Positions 12,392-24,015 are shown, numbered from the stretch's first letter. The stretch is DNA of 64,000 bases from Capillidium heterosporum (GCA_016630905.1 WBMQ01000003.1:2232001-2296000); one strand, 5' to 3'. A program made the numbers and translations. The notes: generated from the sequence alone by a model not told the origin.

Positions 12392-13313
12392 ATGAAGGTA
12401 ACCATAATTTTAATTCAACTTAACATTTATATGCATCCATTTAATAAATTGAAAGTTGCAACCTACCTTTTCAACCTGTTATTTCCAAATGTTGAGGACA
12501 ATTATTAAAATATATTATAGTTGAACATTGCCAATCCAGCCACTGGCTGTCAGAAACTTATTGAAATTGATGATGAGCGCAAGGTGTAAGGTAACAAATT
12601 TAGTTTCTAATTTTAATAGTGTACTTTTTTAGACGTGTCTTCTACGAGAAGCGCATGTCCGCCTGAAGTTGCTGGGGACAGCATTGGTGATGAGTTCAAG
12701 GGTTACGTCTTCCGTATCACCGGTGGTAACGACAAGCAAGGTTTCCCCATGAAGCAGGGTATCCTTAGCCAGGGTCGTGTCCGCTTGCTTTTGAGCAAGG
12801 GCCACTCCTGCTACCGCCCCCGCCGTACCGGTGAGCGCAAGCGTAAGTCCGTCCGCGGTTGCATTCGTCGGTTCCGACCTCAGTGTTATCTCTTTGGTTG
12901 TTGTAAAGCAAGGTGAATCCGACATCCCCGGCTTGACCGATACCGTCGTACCTAAGCGTCTCGGCCCCAAGCGTGCCAGCAACATCCGCAAGATGTTCAA
13001 CTTGAGCAAGGAAGATGATGTCCGCAAGTACGTCATCCGCCGTGAAGTCCAGCCCAAGGACGCCGAAAAGAAGCCCTACACCAAGGCCCCCAAGATCCAG
13101 CGTCTCATTACCCCTCTTGTTGTCCAGCGCAAGCGTGCCTCCATCAAGGCCAAGAAGGCCCGCGTCCAGAAGTCCAAGGATGAGGCTTCCGAATACGCCA
13201 AGTTGCTTGCTAAGCGTACCAAGGAGGAGCGTGAGAAGAAGGATGAGCTCAAGAAGCGTCGTGCCTCATCCAAGGGATCAAAAGTTTCTAAAGCCGCCTC
13301 CACCAAGGAATAA
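12392..13313 (+). CDS. RPS6: Small-subunit ribosomal protein eS6 (RPS6), needing two +1 shifts
   Basis: Exons 12392-12397 (ATGAAG only), 12521-12585 and 12633-13313 encode eS6 of the 40S subunit. The expected order is intact: [90 protein letters not shown] and a basic, Ser-containing tail. The frame is broken twice. After GCC (12661-12663) an extra T (12664) turns the next codon into TGA; after ATT (12863-12865) an extra C (12866) moves the frame. Skipping both bases gives 249 residues, the same length as human eS6, and restores KRMSA-EVAGDS and GCI-VGSDLS. Both positions are fixed by conserved residues on each side. All three frame segments are well conserved, so decay into a pseudogene is unlikely. 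Confidence 0.92.
12664..12664 (+). other. +1 frame-break site 1 (eS6): GCC-T-GAA
   Basis: In the incoming frame the codon after GCC is TGA, a stop. Skipping the T restores the eS6 frame (Ala-Glu-Val-Ala). The position is fixed by homology to within a base. Confidence 0.8.
12866..12866 (+). other. +1 frame-break site 2 (eS6): ATT-C-GTC
   Basis: The incoming codon is CGT. Skipping the C restores Ile-Val-Gly-Ser in the invariant RGCIV segment. The position is fixed by homology. Confidence 0.8.
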
Positions 13314-14022
13314 ATTTCTTTTTGAAATAAATAATTTAATTTACTAACCATCAACCACCTAGAGATTAGTAAATTGAAATGCTGTAAGTTATTTTTTATT
13401 AAGTTTTCTAAATAATTTGTAAATGCAATTTCGTTTACTATGCTTATAGTATATATTAATATTTTGTAACTTGTAGCAGATTGAAATATTTTCAAATATT
13501 AGCTGCTAGTATATGATTGAAAATTTTTGATATCTTGTTAGTATCTACCATCTTCAACTTTAGCTTCCTAAACCTTTTGCAAAATCACTACATTTTGATG
13601 GTGTGGCAGTTACAGCCGGATTTAGAAAGGCTCTAAAATCAAAAATGTCTATCTGAAAAGTTATATTATGTTTATGTAACTAGCCACTCTGGTCAAAATA
13701 GTTAGCAAATATAACAATTTTAGTTCAATTAGATCACATAATTGCCTAATATTTATAATATAACTTAAAAGTAGTTGGCAATTTATTAAAGTAAAGGTTA
13801 TATTTAGCTGGTACCTATATTATAAAAATATATTAAGCTAGATATATAAAACCTATGTGTAAACTAGTATAATTAATAGTTTGAAAAATAACTAGAAGTT
13901 ATACTATAGTATATATATATTGGTTTACAAAAGTGAAAATTATAGCTAATTAAAGTTATATAAAGTTCAATATAAAGATATATATAGCTAATAGGTAATT
14001 TAGTATAACTTTACTATTATAT
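13314..14022. other. Intergenic, AT-rich, no gene seen
   Basis: It contains the eS6 3' flank and AT-rich sequence up to the solo LTR. The last five bases, TATAT, are the left target-site duplication. Confidence 0.4.
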
Positions 14023-14649
14023 TGTTGAGAGCAGCCAGTACTCTATAAAGGTTATATAGGGAGGAAGCTCATGCTTGGAGCTTGATCCAGAGGTGGTGAG
14101 CAGACAGGAATACTCCAATCGTAGCTATGAGGCTAAGGAGCGTCATCGGGTTCATTGGTTCAATGGAGTTCTAAGGTTCAGTCCAGTTCGGTTCTAGGAT
14201 TCAGTTTAGGTTAGTGCAACTCTCTGGCTTAGAGGGATGCCAATTATTAGTTCTAAATTATACTATCAGCGATGAATCTACTACATCAATAGCAGAAAAA
14301 ATATCAAATGATTCAAGACATTTATTTAATAATTACTTAATCTACTACTAAGTTCACTGTAAGCCTTATATAGATGACTCATCTTATTAATCGGTACTTT
14401 AGGTACTGGTGGTTAGTGCTTACCTAACCTCCAGTATCAAAATCCATCGGGTTCCTCTGGTGAAGCATCACTAATTTTAGGTAATGCGGAGGTTGGTGGG
14501 CTGATAGTACTAAATGAAATGCCTAATTCTTACTATAGGGGGAGTTTCTCGTATTGATAGGGTGATGCCGACTAGTATTCTATAAGTTTGAGATATAGCT
14601 TGGATTCTGGCTATTAAGCAAAGCTGCTGCTGATTTAAGAAGATTTCCA
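14023..14649 (+). mobile_element. Solo LTR related to family B, nearly unmutated
   Basis: A 627-bp unit begins TGTTGAGAGC and ends AAGATTTCCA, flanked by TATAT at 14018-14022 and 14650-14654. Its body aligns with B2 (2116-2822), for example GGAGGAAGC and CTACTACTAAGTT, but retains C and G where B2 has T and A. It is therefore a good reference for the ancestral family B sequence. Confidence 0.75.
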
Positions 14650-15643
14650 TATATATATTTAGTATTTTGAAAAGCCTAATTACTGAAATGTTTAATATTA
14701 AGTAATTTAAGCTAGTATTCTTAATGTATTAAGTTTATAGCTAAAAAATTAAATTAACCTAGTTAAATAAATATTTGTTATTTACTTTATATAAATGTAT
14801 ACTACTGATATACTTGTATTAATTAGAAGATATATAGAAATGATTGGTAAGTAGCTATATAATTTTTTAAAGATAGAAAATATAAAATACTAATACTTGC
14901 ACTATTATAGGCCATTAAAATGGATAAGTATAGTTTTAAAAGATAAAAGATAAGCGGGTATGAATTCTGCTCTATCCTATATAATCTATTATTCAATAGC
15001 TACTTTTGTAAAGTTAGCTCAAAAAAGTTTAACATGGATGTAAATAAAATCCATACAAATCTACTATAGCTGCTTTTCAAAACTAGAAAACATTTTCGAT
15101 CCACATATTCCCAAAGTTCAACACAACTTAACTGTATGCAATTCACCGATTTTAATTAAATGTCCTCATTTGTGGAATTCCTCTACAAATAGTAGAGCAA
15201 AAGGTTATGTAAGCTCCAAATTTAACGTTGCTTTAGAGATCCAGTTAAATTTCTATTCTATATAACTATTAGCCTTCGCCCTCAATTTGTTTCAAGTTCA
15301 ACTTATTCCAGAAGGGGACATCTCCTTTCTATCAAGCAACAGTTTAGGCTCACGCTTACCAAGCTACTTATAAAAACTTCCTTTATAAGCATCGGGCTAT
15401 ACCGTCTACAGTTTAAACAACAGCGCATTCCAACCAATGTAGGATTATTGACGTAATAAAGGAAAAGAAAATTGCAAACACCTGCAGTTTGCAGGCAATT
15501 AATTACATTACCTGCCCCAAATTTTCCAATAGAGTAGGGAAAGCAAGGTTTAACTGGAATGGAAATTCTACGAGATATAAAAGCATATCCCAAAACTCAA
15601 AGTGGATTCGTTTCATTTCATTTCCAAAACATTTCAAATCAAG
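14650..15643. other. Intergenic, no gene seen
   Basis: AT-rich up to about 15000, then mixed sequence that probably includes the promoter of the F-box gene. No feature was recognised. Confidence 0.35.
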
Positions 15644-17038
15644 ATGGTCAACTTTGACTTCCCACTCGAGTTGTTGACGAAAATTATCGCCAACCTGCAA
15701 CACCAAGAGCAGCTCAAGTACCAGCTAGTGGACAGATTCTTTAACTCAAGTATTTTGGCTATACGTTGGGAGAAGCTACCCTTAGCATTCAACTTTGAGA
15801 ACGAGACTCATAGGCTTTTGTTGCAGAAATATGGAGGGCTGTTAAGGAGGCTGCGTATCGATCATACGAATTCGACTAGAGAGTTTGTTAACTTTGTAGC
15901 CCGTACTTGTCCCAATCTGCTTACGATCCAGATTGTAGATTCACGAAACACAGAAGATCTAGATTTAGACGTCTTGTTTGAGAGCTGTACCAAGCTCAAG
16001 GATGTCCAGATCGATAACTTGGAGAAGTTTAGACCGAGTTTGGCGATGACCAAGTTGAAGCTTCGCAAACTGAAGCTCAACAGTTACGACCAGGTCACAA
16101 TCCTAAAGGACGGAGTTAGTTGGTCCAGCATACTGAGCGCCATGAATCCAAATCTATTGAAAGTCGTCGATATCCATTTTGACATGTTGCCCGACACCCA
16201 ATTCCTATCCAAACTCCCTAGCCTAACTCAGCTGTATGTCTCTGGCCAGTTCACTCAAAACTATTTGAGCGGAAAGTTTACCAACCTCAAGAAGTTGGTC
16301 TTCAACAACGTAGTATTCAGTTACCAAACTACATTCAAGCCATTCAACTTTCCAAGACTTGCCAAACTAATCATCAATTGTGGCGCCGAAACTGTACTCT
16401 ACCACCTGTTCAACGGGTATTGGCCTCAGCTCAAAGTCATCTCCTTCTGCAACTGGTCCAACATAGACATCCCATCCACTATCAAAAATTTTGTCAACCT
16501 AACCCATCTAATTGTAAGCAGCTGCATGTTCGCTAGTTCCGGGCTGATGAATCGAATCCTCACCATACTCCCAAATTTAACCCACCTCATCTTCAACGGT
16601 ATTATAATGAACAGTCACAACATGTTTATGAGCCCATTGCAACCCAACAAACTACAGTACCTAGAACTCCCTATTCGTTGCCAGCTCAACTTCAACTTTT
16701 TGAACTTCATCGACGACGCACCTCAACTCAAAAGCTTAGTTTTGAACGAACCCGACTTTGACCCAGCTTTGGCACCCTACTTTGAGCTAAAAGGGAATAG
16801 CTCTACTTCATCCAATAGTTTAACTGAGTTGAAATACATCTACCTCAGTAGCAAATCCAACTTATCTAGGGACTTTTTGCTATGGTTGGTCAAACGTTCG
16901 TCGAATCTTAGATATGTGCGTACTGACACGACCATCAGCAACTTGACTTTTATCAGCCAATGTCTAAATAACATCGAAAATAGCCAAGATATCGGGACTC
17001 AACTACTGGCTATCAACCCCAACTTGAGACTTATTTAG
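15644..17038 (+). CDS. F-box/leucine-rich-repeat protein
   Basis: A single exon of 464 residues. The frame is open upstream to 15602, but the ATG at 15644 begins directly with the F-box-like segment FPLELLTKIIANL (residues 4-16) followed by YQLVDRFFN. The remainder is a series of Leu-rich repeats with spacing typical of AMN1/SCF adaptor proteins (for example LTQLYVSG, LTHLIVSSC, LTHLIFNG, LKSLVLNEPDF). Such proteins recruit substrates to SCF ubiquitin ligases through Skp1. The substrate cannot be predicted. The gene has no intron and no frame break over 1.4 kb. Confidence 0.7.
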   Translation: MVNFDFPLELLTKIIANLQHQEQLKYQLVDRFFNSSILAIRWEKLPLAFNFENETHRLLLQKYGGLLRRLRIDHTNSTREFVNFVARTCPNLLTIQIVDSRNTEDLDLDVLFESCTKLKDVQIDNLEKFRPSLAMTKLKLRKLKLNSYDQVTILKDGVSWSSILSAMNPNLLKVVDIHFDMLPDTQFLSKLPSLTQLYVSGQFTQNYLSGKFTNLKKLVFNNVVFSYQTTFKPFNFPRLAKLIINCGAETVLYHLFNGYWPQLKVISFCNWSNIDIPSTIKNFVNLTHLIVSSCMFASSGLMNRILTILPNLTHLIFNGIIMNSHNMFMSPLQPNKLQYLELPIRCQLNFNFLNFIDDAPQLKSLVLNEPDFDPALAPYFELKGNSSTSSNSLTELKYIYLSSKSNLSRDFLLWLVKRSSNLRYVRTDTTISNLTFISQCLNNIENSQDIGTQLLAINPNLRLI

Positions 17039-17968
17039 AGGTTGGTACAGGCTAGCGATCGCCTATAGCATTCTATATGATTTTTTAAAGTTTTTTGTAA
17101 CACATATGTTATTAATCCTCTCTTCCTCTTCACAGTAATCGTTTTCACTTGTTTCCATGTTTTTATCAATAAACTGATATTTTCTTAACTATATGCTTTC
17201 ATTTTATACGTTATCATAAGGGAAATATATCTATTGAGTTATAGCAAAGTAGTAAAGTGCATATATATTAATACCTGATAAAAACAAAGGTTAAGCGACT
17301 GTCTTGATACTGCAACATTCCCTAGATGTTTGTCTCAAGAGCTTTTGTATTCATCATGGATAGTGTCCTAGGCAACAGCCTACAGCTATACCTATCAAAC
17401 ATATTGGAAGTATTTCTAATGCACAATTATAAATACATATTGATTGAATTCAAATTACAACCTAGCTCAGCAATCGTGGTTTTTAATATCCTCATTTAAG
17501 CATATGTATATGTACATATACAGAATAAGTATGACCACTTTTAGATTTATATTATATGGTGAAAAGTAGCTAAATTTTCAAGTTCTTTCAAATCTTATTT
17601 GCCACCTGATGGTATTACGTAAACATATCAGAAATGCACTTTTGACAAATGAGCGATATGAAATGGAAAAGTTTGCTGCAATTCTTATCCTCCCAGAAAA
17701 TTTCCAACTTTCATCTAAAATTGGGGTGCAGATTATAGAATAGCTTCAAAGCACTAAAGTTCCAAATGAAATCTTACCCAACTGGTCCATTTGAATTTAC
17801 CCAAATGGGTAAAATTCAAGCTAATTCATCCTTCCCCATCCTATCGCAAAGAATCTAAAAAAATTTAGGCAGTGTGATTGGAAGTTTGGAAATAGCTACA
17901 GTATGAGAAAAATTGTAGGTTTTGTTAAATGTTTGTTCAAACCTCAAAGCAACCAAGTCAAGAAAGCA
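17039..17968. other. Intergenic, no gene seen
   Basis: No gene was recognised. The frame of the next gene stays open upstream to an earlier ATG at 17903, which would add 22 residues, but the family-like N-terminus starts at 17969. Confidence 0.35.
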
Positions 17969-19241
17969 ATGGGTAATAAAAAGGCAAAGAAAAACAAATC
18001 AGCTGTAGCACCAAGTGAAGCACAGCTCGAAGCGACCCAGAAAAAGGTGGCCCAAGGTATAGAAGATATAGAATCCCAACAACAGTCCGTCAGCTTCAAG
18101 AATTTTCCCATCAAAATAATTAAAGCCAACGATCCAATCCAATTTTCGACACACACACTCTTTATAAAGAAGTTCGTAGCCGGTTCAACTTCCGAAGGCT
18201 TCGAAACTAAAGAAGAGCTTCCTCTGCACCGGACATTGTTGATAAAAAACCTGCCTTTAGATATTTCGAAGTTGGACTTGATAACTTTGTTTAGTGACAA
18301 GAAGGTATTATCCAGCTCTACCAATCTAAAGCATAAGCAGTCGGAAAGTCTTAAACAAATTGAGAAGGTTATATTGCAGAATTCCAACTTTTTATACAAA
18401 CCAGAAAAGGCGCAAGATGAACGTACTGGTGCATTGTTGAATTTCTTCAAGGATGAAAAGACTGAAGCTGCTAAAAAGTTTGCCAACTTGTTTGAACCTT
18501 ACAAGACAACCCAATTTGTCACTTCAGTTAATCGCAAGAACGAAGTAAAGAACGTTGGAGCAATGGACTTTGGCTTACTTTCCCGACCCAACTCAGCGTA
18601 TCTCATATTTAAAGAGGCTGCCAAGTTGAACTTTATTGTCGATGAGCTCAACCTCGACCAAGTGGACGAGTACCCAACTTTGATAATTAAAAAGTATGAG
18701 CAGTATGTCGACCAGAGTACCGATCGTAAGTAATTGTCTTGTGTTTTTACTAATTTATAAAATTTATTTTAGGCTGGACTCAACAATACACTTTAAGTCG
18801 TCCTAAGCACTCAGAGTTGCAAACCTATTTGGACGAGTATGTCAGCGAATTCCAATTCCAAATCGAGAACAATCAGTACAAAGCTAAGTTGGTCCAGGAT
18901 ATTGCCGATGAGGATGGCTTCGTTACTGTTACTCGTACCAGACAAGGCAATGCTCTAGTCGATCCTAACTACAAGGAGAAGGGTGTTGTTGTGCACTCGA
19001 TATCGGCCAAGGATGCCAAACGTATCAAGCAAGAAATGCTGGAAAATGGGGCTGGCAAGCTGAAAGGACCTGAAGGTTTCTATAGATTCCAGAATCGGGA
19101 GAGTAAAAAGAGCCGTAAGTTTTTGATTTTGTTAACAAAGGTATTAATCTTATATTATTAGGTTTGGACAACTTGCGATCTCAGTTTGAGAAGGACAAGA
19201 AGCGGATACAGGAGCTCAAGAGGTCAAACCACTTCAAATAG
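17969..19241 (+). CDS. RRP7: Ribosomal RNA-processing protein 7 (RRP7)
   Basis: Exons 17969-18725, 18773-19114 and 19162-19241 give 392 residues. The N-terminus is Lys-rich; the middle holds an RRM-like region (HRTLLIKNLPLDIS, later SAYLIFKEAAKLN). The C-terminal RRP7 signature is clear: DEDGFVTVTR, then EGFYRFQNRESK and LDNLRSQFEKDKKRIQELK. RRP7 binds the 90S/SSU processome (UTP-C and CURI complexes in yeast) and is needed for 18S rRNA processing. No frame shift is needed. It contains the in-frame pair TTG CAA (18817-18822) decoded as Leu-Gln, useful as a contrast to TTG-C-AAG sites in other genes. Confidence 0.88.
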
Positions 19242-20039
19242 ATATATTTTTCAAGTTGGTATAGGGGTTTGATGCTTATTATAGATGAGATGAGTGATTT
19301 AGATGCCGAGTTAGGCTTCTATTTTCTATCGATAAAATAAAGTTGAATAGGGATGCTATTAATCTTTGTTTAATAAGTTTTGAAGTTTAAATAGCATCAT
19401 CATGTATATATGCCTTATAGTTGAAATACAAGATTACGCACTGACAAGTACTTTACAATAGTATTCTTTATGAGCCAGCATCTTTCTATAATGCTGCATA
19501 CCTTTAAAATGTATACCACTGCAACTAACAGCCACTACTTTATACAAAATTGAATTGCAAAGTTACTACCACTCCCGTTCTTAAATACAGTTTGATTTTT
19601 CTAAAAGAGCATGGTAAAATTTTACACAGTAAAGTTTAGTGAGTAATAATTTCTCATAGTCCTATATGAATAGGCGAATTTTACTTTGCAAATAATGAAC
19701 TATACTAAAAGTTGAGCATTTAGATATCTGCCCTACTAAACCTGGCTATAAATATAAGCAAGCTATTCGAACGTCTGCTTCCTTTCATTTAGACCTCTTG
19801 TCAATTTCCAATCCATCCCAAACTCAACTACAGAACCTAAAGCTTCAAAAGTTTCCTTCCAAGCCTTTTAGAAAAATCCAACCAATCAAATAGGCTTACA
19901 TCTAGAATCCCAAAAAAACTTACACAACTCCCACCTTTAGTCAGCTTTCCCTAGCTACACCTAACTGAAACTGATAACAGTTGCAACTTTCTAAAAGCTT
20001 TAAGTACAGTACCAACACCAAAAGCAAATATCCACAAAT
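19242..20039. other. Intergenic, no gene seen
   Basis: RRP7 3' flank and presumed eIF2-gamma promoter and leader. No element was recognised. Confidence 0.35.
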
Positions 20040-21745
20040 ATGGCGACCGTTTCACCACTAACTATACCGGTTGAAGAACTCCACCCTTTACATCCTGTTA
20101 TCATCTCCAAGCAAGCTACCATCAACATCGGTAACCTTTTATTTTCTTCGCAAAAATTTTCGTCAACGTGCCAGTACATTTAGTTAACTTTATTGTAGGT
20201 ACAATTGGTCACGTAGCCCACGGTAAATCAACTGTTGTCAAAGCTATCTCTGGTGTCCAAGTAAGCTTATTCCTTATTACATCATTTGTTCCCTTACTTA
20301 ATTACTCGACTAATTTCTCAATCCTTTTTCCATTGTAGACCGTTCGTTTCAAGAATGAGTTGGAACGTAACATCACCATCAAATTAGGCTATGCCAACGC
20401 CAAGGTACAGCTTTATCATTATTTCCAAGTTATATTTAAAATAAATAGATCTACAAATGTACTAACGAAGACTGCCCACGTCCTGGAAACTACCGTTCCT
20501 ACCGTTCTGACAAGGAAGATGAACCCCTTTGTGAGCGGGTTGGCTGTGGTCACAAGATGAAATTGGAACGGTAGGTTTATATCTCCAAAACCTAAATTAA
20601 ACACAAAACTAAACCAAAATAGCCACGTCTCCTTTGTCGATTGTCCGGGGCACGATATTCTTATGGCCACTATGTTGAACGGTGCCGCTGTAATGGATGC
20701 CGCCCTCCTCCTAATCGCCTGGTAACGAATCCTGCCCCCAACCCCAAACCAGTGAGCACTTGGCCTGCCATTGAAATTATGAAGTTGCAAGCACATAATC
20801 ATCCTCCAAAACAAGGTCGACCTCATTAAGCCTTCAGCCGCTGAGGATCACCACCGTACCATTTTAGATTTCGTTCGTGGTACTGTTGCCGACGGCGCCC
20901 CCATTGTCCCCATCTCAGCCCAGCTCAAGTACAATGTCGATGCCGTCAACGAGTACTTGTGCAAGCGTATCCCTGTCCCATTGCGTGATTTCTCCTCTGA
21001 CCCACGACTAATTGTCATTCGTTCCTTTGACGTCAACAAGCCTGGTACCGAAGTTGACGACCTCAAAGGTGGTATTGCTGGTGGTTCCTTATTAACTGGT
21101 GTCCTCAAGGTAACTAAAATCCAATCTCCAAAATTATAAACCAGTTCTTCTTTAGCTCGGCGATGAAATCGAAGTTCGACCCGGTATCGTTACTAAGGAT
21201 GGCGAAGGCAACCTCAAGATCCAGCCTATTTTCTCTAGAATTGTCACCTTGTTGGCTGAAAAAAACCACTTGGACTTTGCTGTCCCTGGTGGTCTAATTG
21301 GTGTAGGTACTAAGATCGATCCCACCTTGTGCCGTGCCGATCGTTTAGTTGGTCAAGTTCTGGGTGCCGTTGGTAAGTTACCCGCTATCTACACTGAGAT
21401 GGAAATCAACTTCTTCTTGCTGCGTCGTTTGTTGGGTGTCAAAACCGATGACAAGAAGCAGGCCAAGGTTCAGAAATTAGCCAAAGGTGAAGTGTTGATG
21501 GTCAACATCGGCTCCACTTCAACTGGTGGTAGGGTCCTTTCAGTCAAAGGTGATTTGGCCAAAGTTGCTTTGACTTCCCCAGCTTGTACGGAATTGGGTG
21601 AGAAAATTGCTCTGTCGCGTCGAATCGACAAACATTGGCGGTAAGCTTTAAAACCATTGCATCCAAGTTAAAACTAATTTTTGTAAATAGTCTCATCGGT
21701 TGGGGTAAGATCAAGCGTGGTACCACTATCGAAGCCGACAACTGA
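20040..21745 (+). CDS. GCD11: Translation initiation factor eIF2 gamma subunit, needing three +1 shifts
   Basis: Exons 20040-20130, 20199-20260, 20339-20404, 20449-20570, 20623-21109, 21156-21640 and 21691-21745 (TGA stop). With three single-base skips the protein is 454 residues. The GTPase motifs are present: GHVAHGKST (G1), VDCPGH (G3), NKVD (G4), SAQ (G5); the Cys knuckle C..EDC...LCERVGCGH lies between G1 and G3. Domain II and III hallmarks include [19 protein letters not shown] and [15 protein letters not shown]. It carries GTP and Met-tRNAi in the ternary complex. The frame breaks fall within 69 nt in one of the most conserved segments ([41 protein letters not shown]). The gene shows no other sign of decay. 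Confidence 0.93.
20720..20720 (+). other. +1 frame-break site 3 (eIF2-gamma): GCC-T-GGT
   Basis: Without the skip the frame reads TGG then TAA. Skipping T gives Ala-Gly-Asn-Glu-Ser, invariant in the family. The position is fixed by homology. Confidence 0.85.
20766..20766 (+). other. +1 frame-break site 4 (eIF2-gamma): GCC-T-GCC
   Basis: Without the skip the frame reads TGC, CAT, TGA. Skipping T gives Leu-Ala-Ala-Ile-Glu, the family consensus. Confidence 0.85.
20788..20788 (+). other. +1 frame-break site 5 (eIF2-gamma): TTG-C-AAG
   Basis: Skipping C gives Met-Lys-Leu-Lys-His-Ile, matching the conserved EIMKLKHI. The same ten bases AAGTTGCAAG form the first STE24 site. Confidence 0.85.
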
Positions 21746-23186
21746 ATCTAAAGTCGACCTTAGTATGAAATGGGTTATAGAGTGCGTGATCCTTATAAAT
21801 CTTCAGAAGCAAAAGAATATTTTCATCTCCTATCCAGTTAATAAATATATCTTTGTCTTTGACTTGAGGGTTGGATTTTAAGTAATGTTTATAAGTTTAT
21901 AAATTTACTCTTGTATTTTTTGACTTTGGATAGGTTTTATAAGAAGGTTTAGCTTCCAAATAGTTTTCGATTTATATCCATCTTTAACAAACCATTTCAG
22001 TAGCTACATATTTATAGAGATATAGCCTTCATATATTTGAATTATTATTTAGAATTATTAGCTCAATTTCCCAAAGGTTTTAATGGTAAAGACTTCAAGT
22101 AAAAAATCTACTTGAAGCTACTCAAGTGTCTTTTTAAAAGGCAGCTTTATAAGTACTCATCTTTACAATAAGGTACTATTGAGAATTTCCCTACAAATTA
22201 CTACCCATTTCGTTTTAAATTTCAAGCTTGCAAAACTTTGGTTCCATTTTACTTATCCCACCTATATTTAAAAACAAACTAGGTTGCCAACTTAGATATC
22301 CTTATTTAATAACTGGAAACTTGTGCAGGTATACGAGATATATAAATCTAATATAAAAATATAGATACGAATATTAATAGGTTGGATAGATGAACATCAT
22401 TACTTTCATAAGATGTTGGAAATTTTGAAAGAGGCTTTTCTATCTACCAGTATAACCTACACATCAAAATGTAGGTTTGTTGGTTTAGCCAATGTTTAGA
22501 TTGTATATATGTAGCGAAATTTATTTGCTTCAATCTGCATATAAAATCAACATAGATGATTACAAATAATCAATCCATTTGCCATAGAAATGCTGGGTTC
22601 ATATTTCAATTAATCACTAATCACTAATATATTGGAGTTGCTGCTTTGTTCAGCACAGAAATTCAAACCACAACCAACTAAGGTGGGTCATGGGGTTATA
22701 GCCCGGTAGGTAGAGAGGTAGGCTTGTCAAATAATAAGCGTCTACAAACCAAGAAAAGTGAATGCTAGATATAGCTAAAGAATAACTTTGTCAATATATT
22801 GGGCTATTGAAGGAAAAGGAGCTTAAATTCTTAATCTGTCGTCCACATCCCTTACAAAAGCAAGACATATGACTTGAATGAAATACAGAAAGCATCTCTA
22901 TATTAAAAAGTTGCAGGTGGAATAATCCTGTATATATATCCTTTTGTAGTGCTTTGGTCGGTTTTTTACAAGCATTTCAAGCTCCAATTCCTATACAAGC
23001 CTAAGTAGAGCTCTCCAAGTATGTTTAGCTCAAAGAGAACTAGAGATAAGGATTGATCATACACTACAAGTATAAAATCTTATACCTGGCCTATAAAAGT
23101 CAGCCTTGAAGCCAATTTTTCAACAAAACTCAACCTCCAATTTCAAATTGCCGCCTTACAAGTTCATCATCTTACTTTTCATAAGT
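21746..23186. other. Intergenic, no gene seen
   Basis: 1.4 kb without recognisable genes or repeats. After the eIF2-gamma TGA the +1 frame stays open for about 40 codons, but the protein already has its full family length, so I treat the TGA as the true stop. Confidence 0.4.
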
Positions 23187-24015
23187 ATGCTCACTGACAA
23201 GTACTTCTATGTAGGTACGTACAAATCCGATATTTAACCAAAGTGCTAATGTTTCAAATTCAAATGATTAGATTCCAATCAGCTTCCAGCCAGATCAAAA
23301 GAGCTGGTAAGTTGCTTGACCAGTTCTCATACCGATGAACCTATAGAAGCCAAAATTCAAAAGAAATCCCAACCTTCAAAGCACAATTATATCCAGTCAC
23401 AATTAAATCTCTCATTCACACCTTCAATGACTTCTGCAACCCTGTCAAATGAGTTTACACCTTTGGAGCGCATAGTTCTGACCTGCAATGGTAACTTGCA
23501 GTGTATCTTGAGGTAATTTGCCTCTACCTGATCCCCAAAACTAAACATAACCATTTATAGTGCCTACTACAACTCTTCCATAATTGTCGATACTATATTC
23601 AGCGTCAAAGTTTCAAATAGCAAAACAAAAGCTGATTCTAAACACACCATCTACCTCAGGGAAATTAACCTATTATACAACAGCAAAGTAAGTATTACTC
23701 AGATTAAATTCCATATAGAGTGTATTCTAATTTCGCTTTTAAAGGTTCTCTGTAATGCCAAAAGTAAGGTAGTGGTCACCAACACCAGATATATTGATCT
23801 TATAGAAGAGAGAGTCGGCATCAGCCAACTGTTTAGGTACCTTAAAATCCAAATCAAACTATCCTAAGCTTATTAGATACACCTATGCTATGCCTGAGTT
23901 CAAGCTACTTGACGTAAAGCAGAATGCAGACATTAGTATACAGCATACCTATACCTTATCTACTGAAGGATTACTCTGTGAGATAATCGAGGTTTTTGTC
24001 AAAGGAACCATTTAA
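23187..24015 (+). CDS. Chorismate-lyase-like (DUF98-type) protein, paralogue 1
   Basis: Exons 23187-23214, 23272-23512, 23561-23687, 23745-23836 and 23877-24015 give 208 residues. It shares exon structure and sequence with the gene at 29861-30688. The pattern FTPLERIVLTCNGNLQ..LRSAYYN, then YLREINLL, LCNAKSKVVVTN and VGISQLF matches the DUF98/chorismate pyruvate-lyase-like family (LSPLQRILLTTDG..., R.V.L, A.S.I, GIG.L). Members share the UbiC/UTRA fold; the fungal function is unknown. A Ser/Lys-rich linker (residues 30-65) precedes the domain. No signal peptide is visible. This copy is more AT-rich and differs at conserved positions (CILR for RILR), suggesting relaxed constraint. Confidence 0.6.

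Noticed and set aside
12635-12916. eS6 fragments as separate genes in different frames
   Set aside because: They are consecutive pieces of one eS6 protein in order and on one strand, and splicing cannot remove a single base. One gene with frame breaks explains them.
20788-20791. Placing the third eIF2-gamma break as CAA-G-CAC
   Set aside because: It would give KLQHI. TTG-C-AAG gives KLKHI, the conserved sequence, and matches the STE24 site.
20640-21139. Introns as the explanation for the eIF2-gamma frame changes
   Set aside because: Every conserved residue on both sides of each break is present, leaving only one base to remove. No GT..AG pair can do that.
21743-21870. A further +1 site at the eIF2-gamma stop (AAC-TGA-ATC)
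   Set aside because: The +1 frame is open for about 40 codons, but the protein already ends where the family ends. TGA is used as a normal stop in other genes here (NCAPD3, the WD40 gene).
22680-22740. tRNA-like stretch (GGTTATAGCCCGGTAGGTAGAGAGG)
   Set aside because: No acceptor stem pairing and no T-loop consensus at the right distance. No tRNA gene was found in the window.
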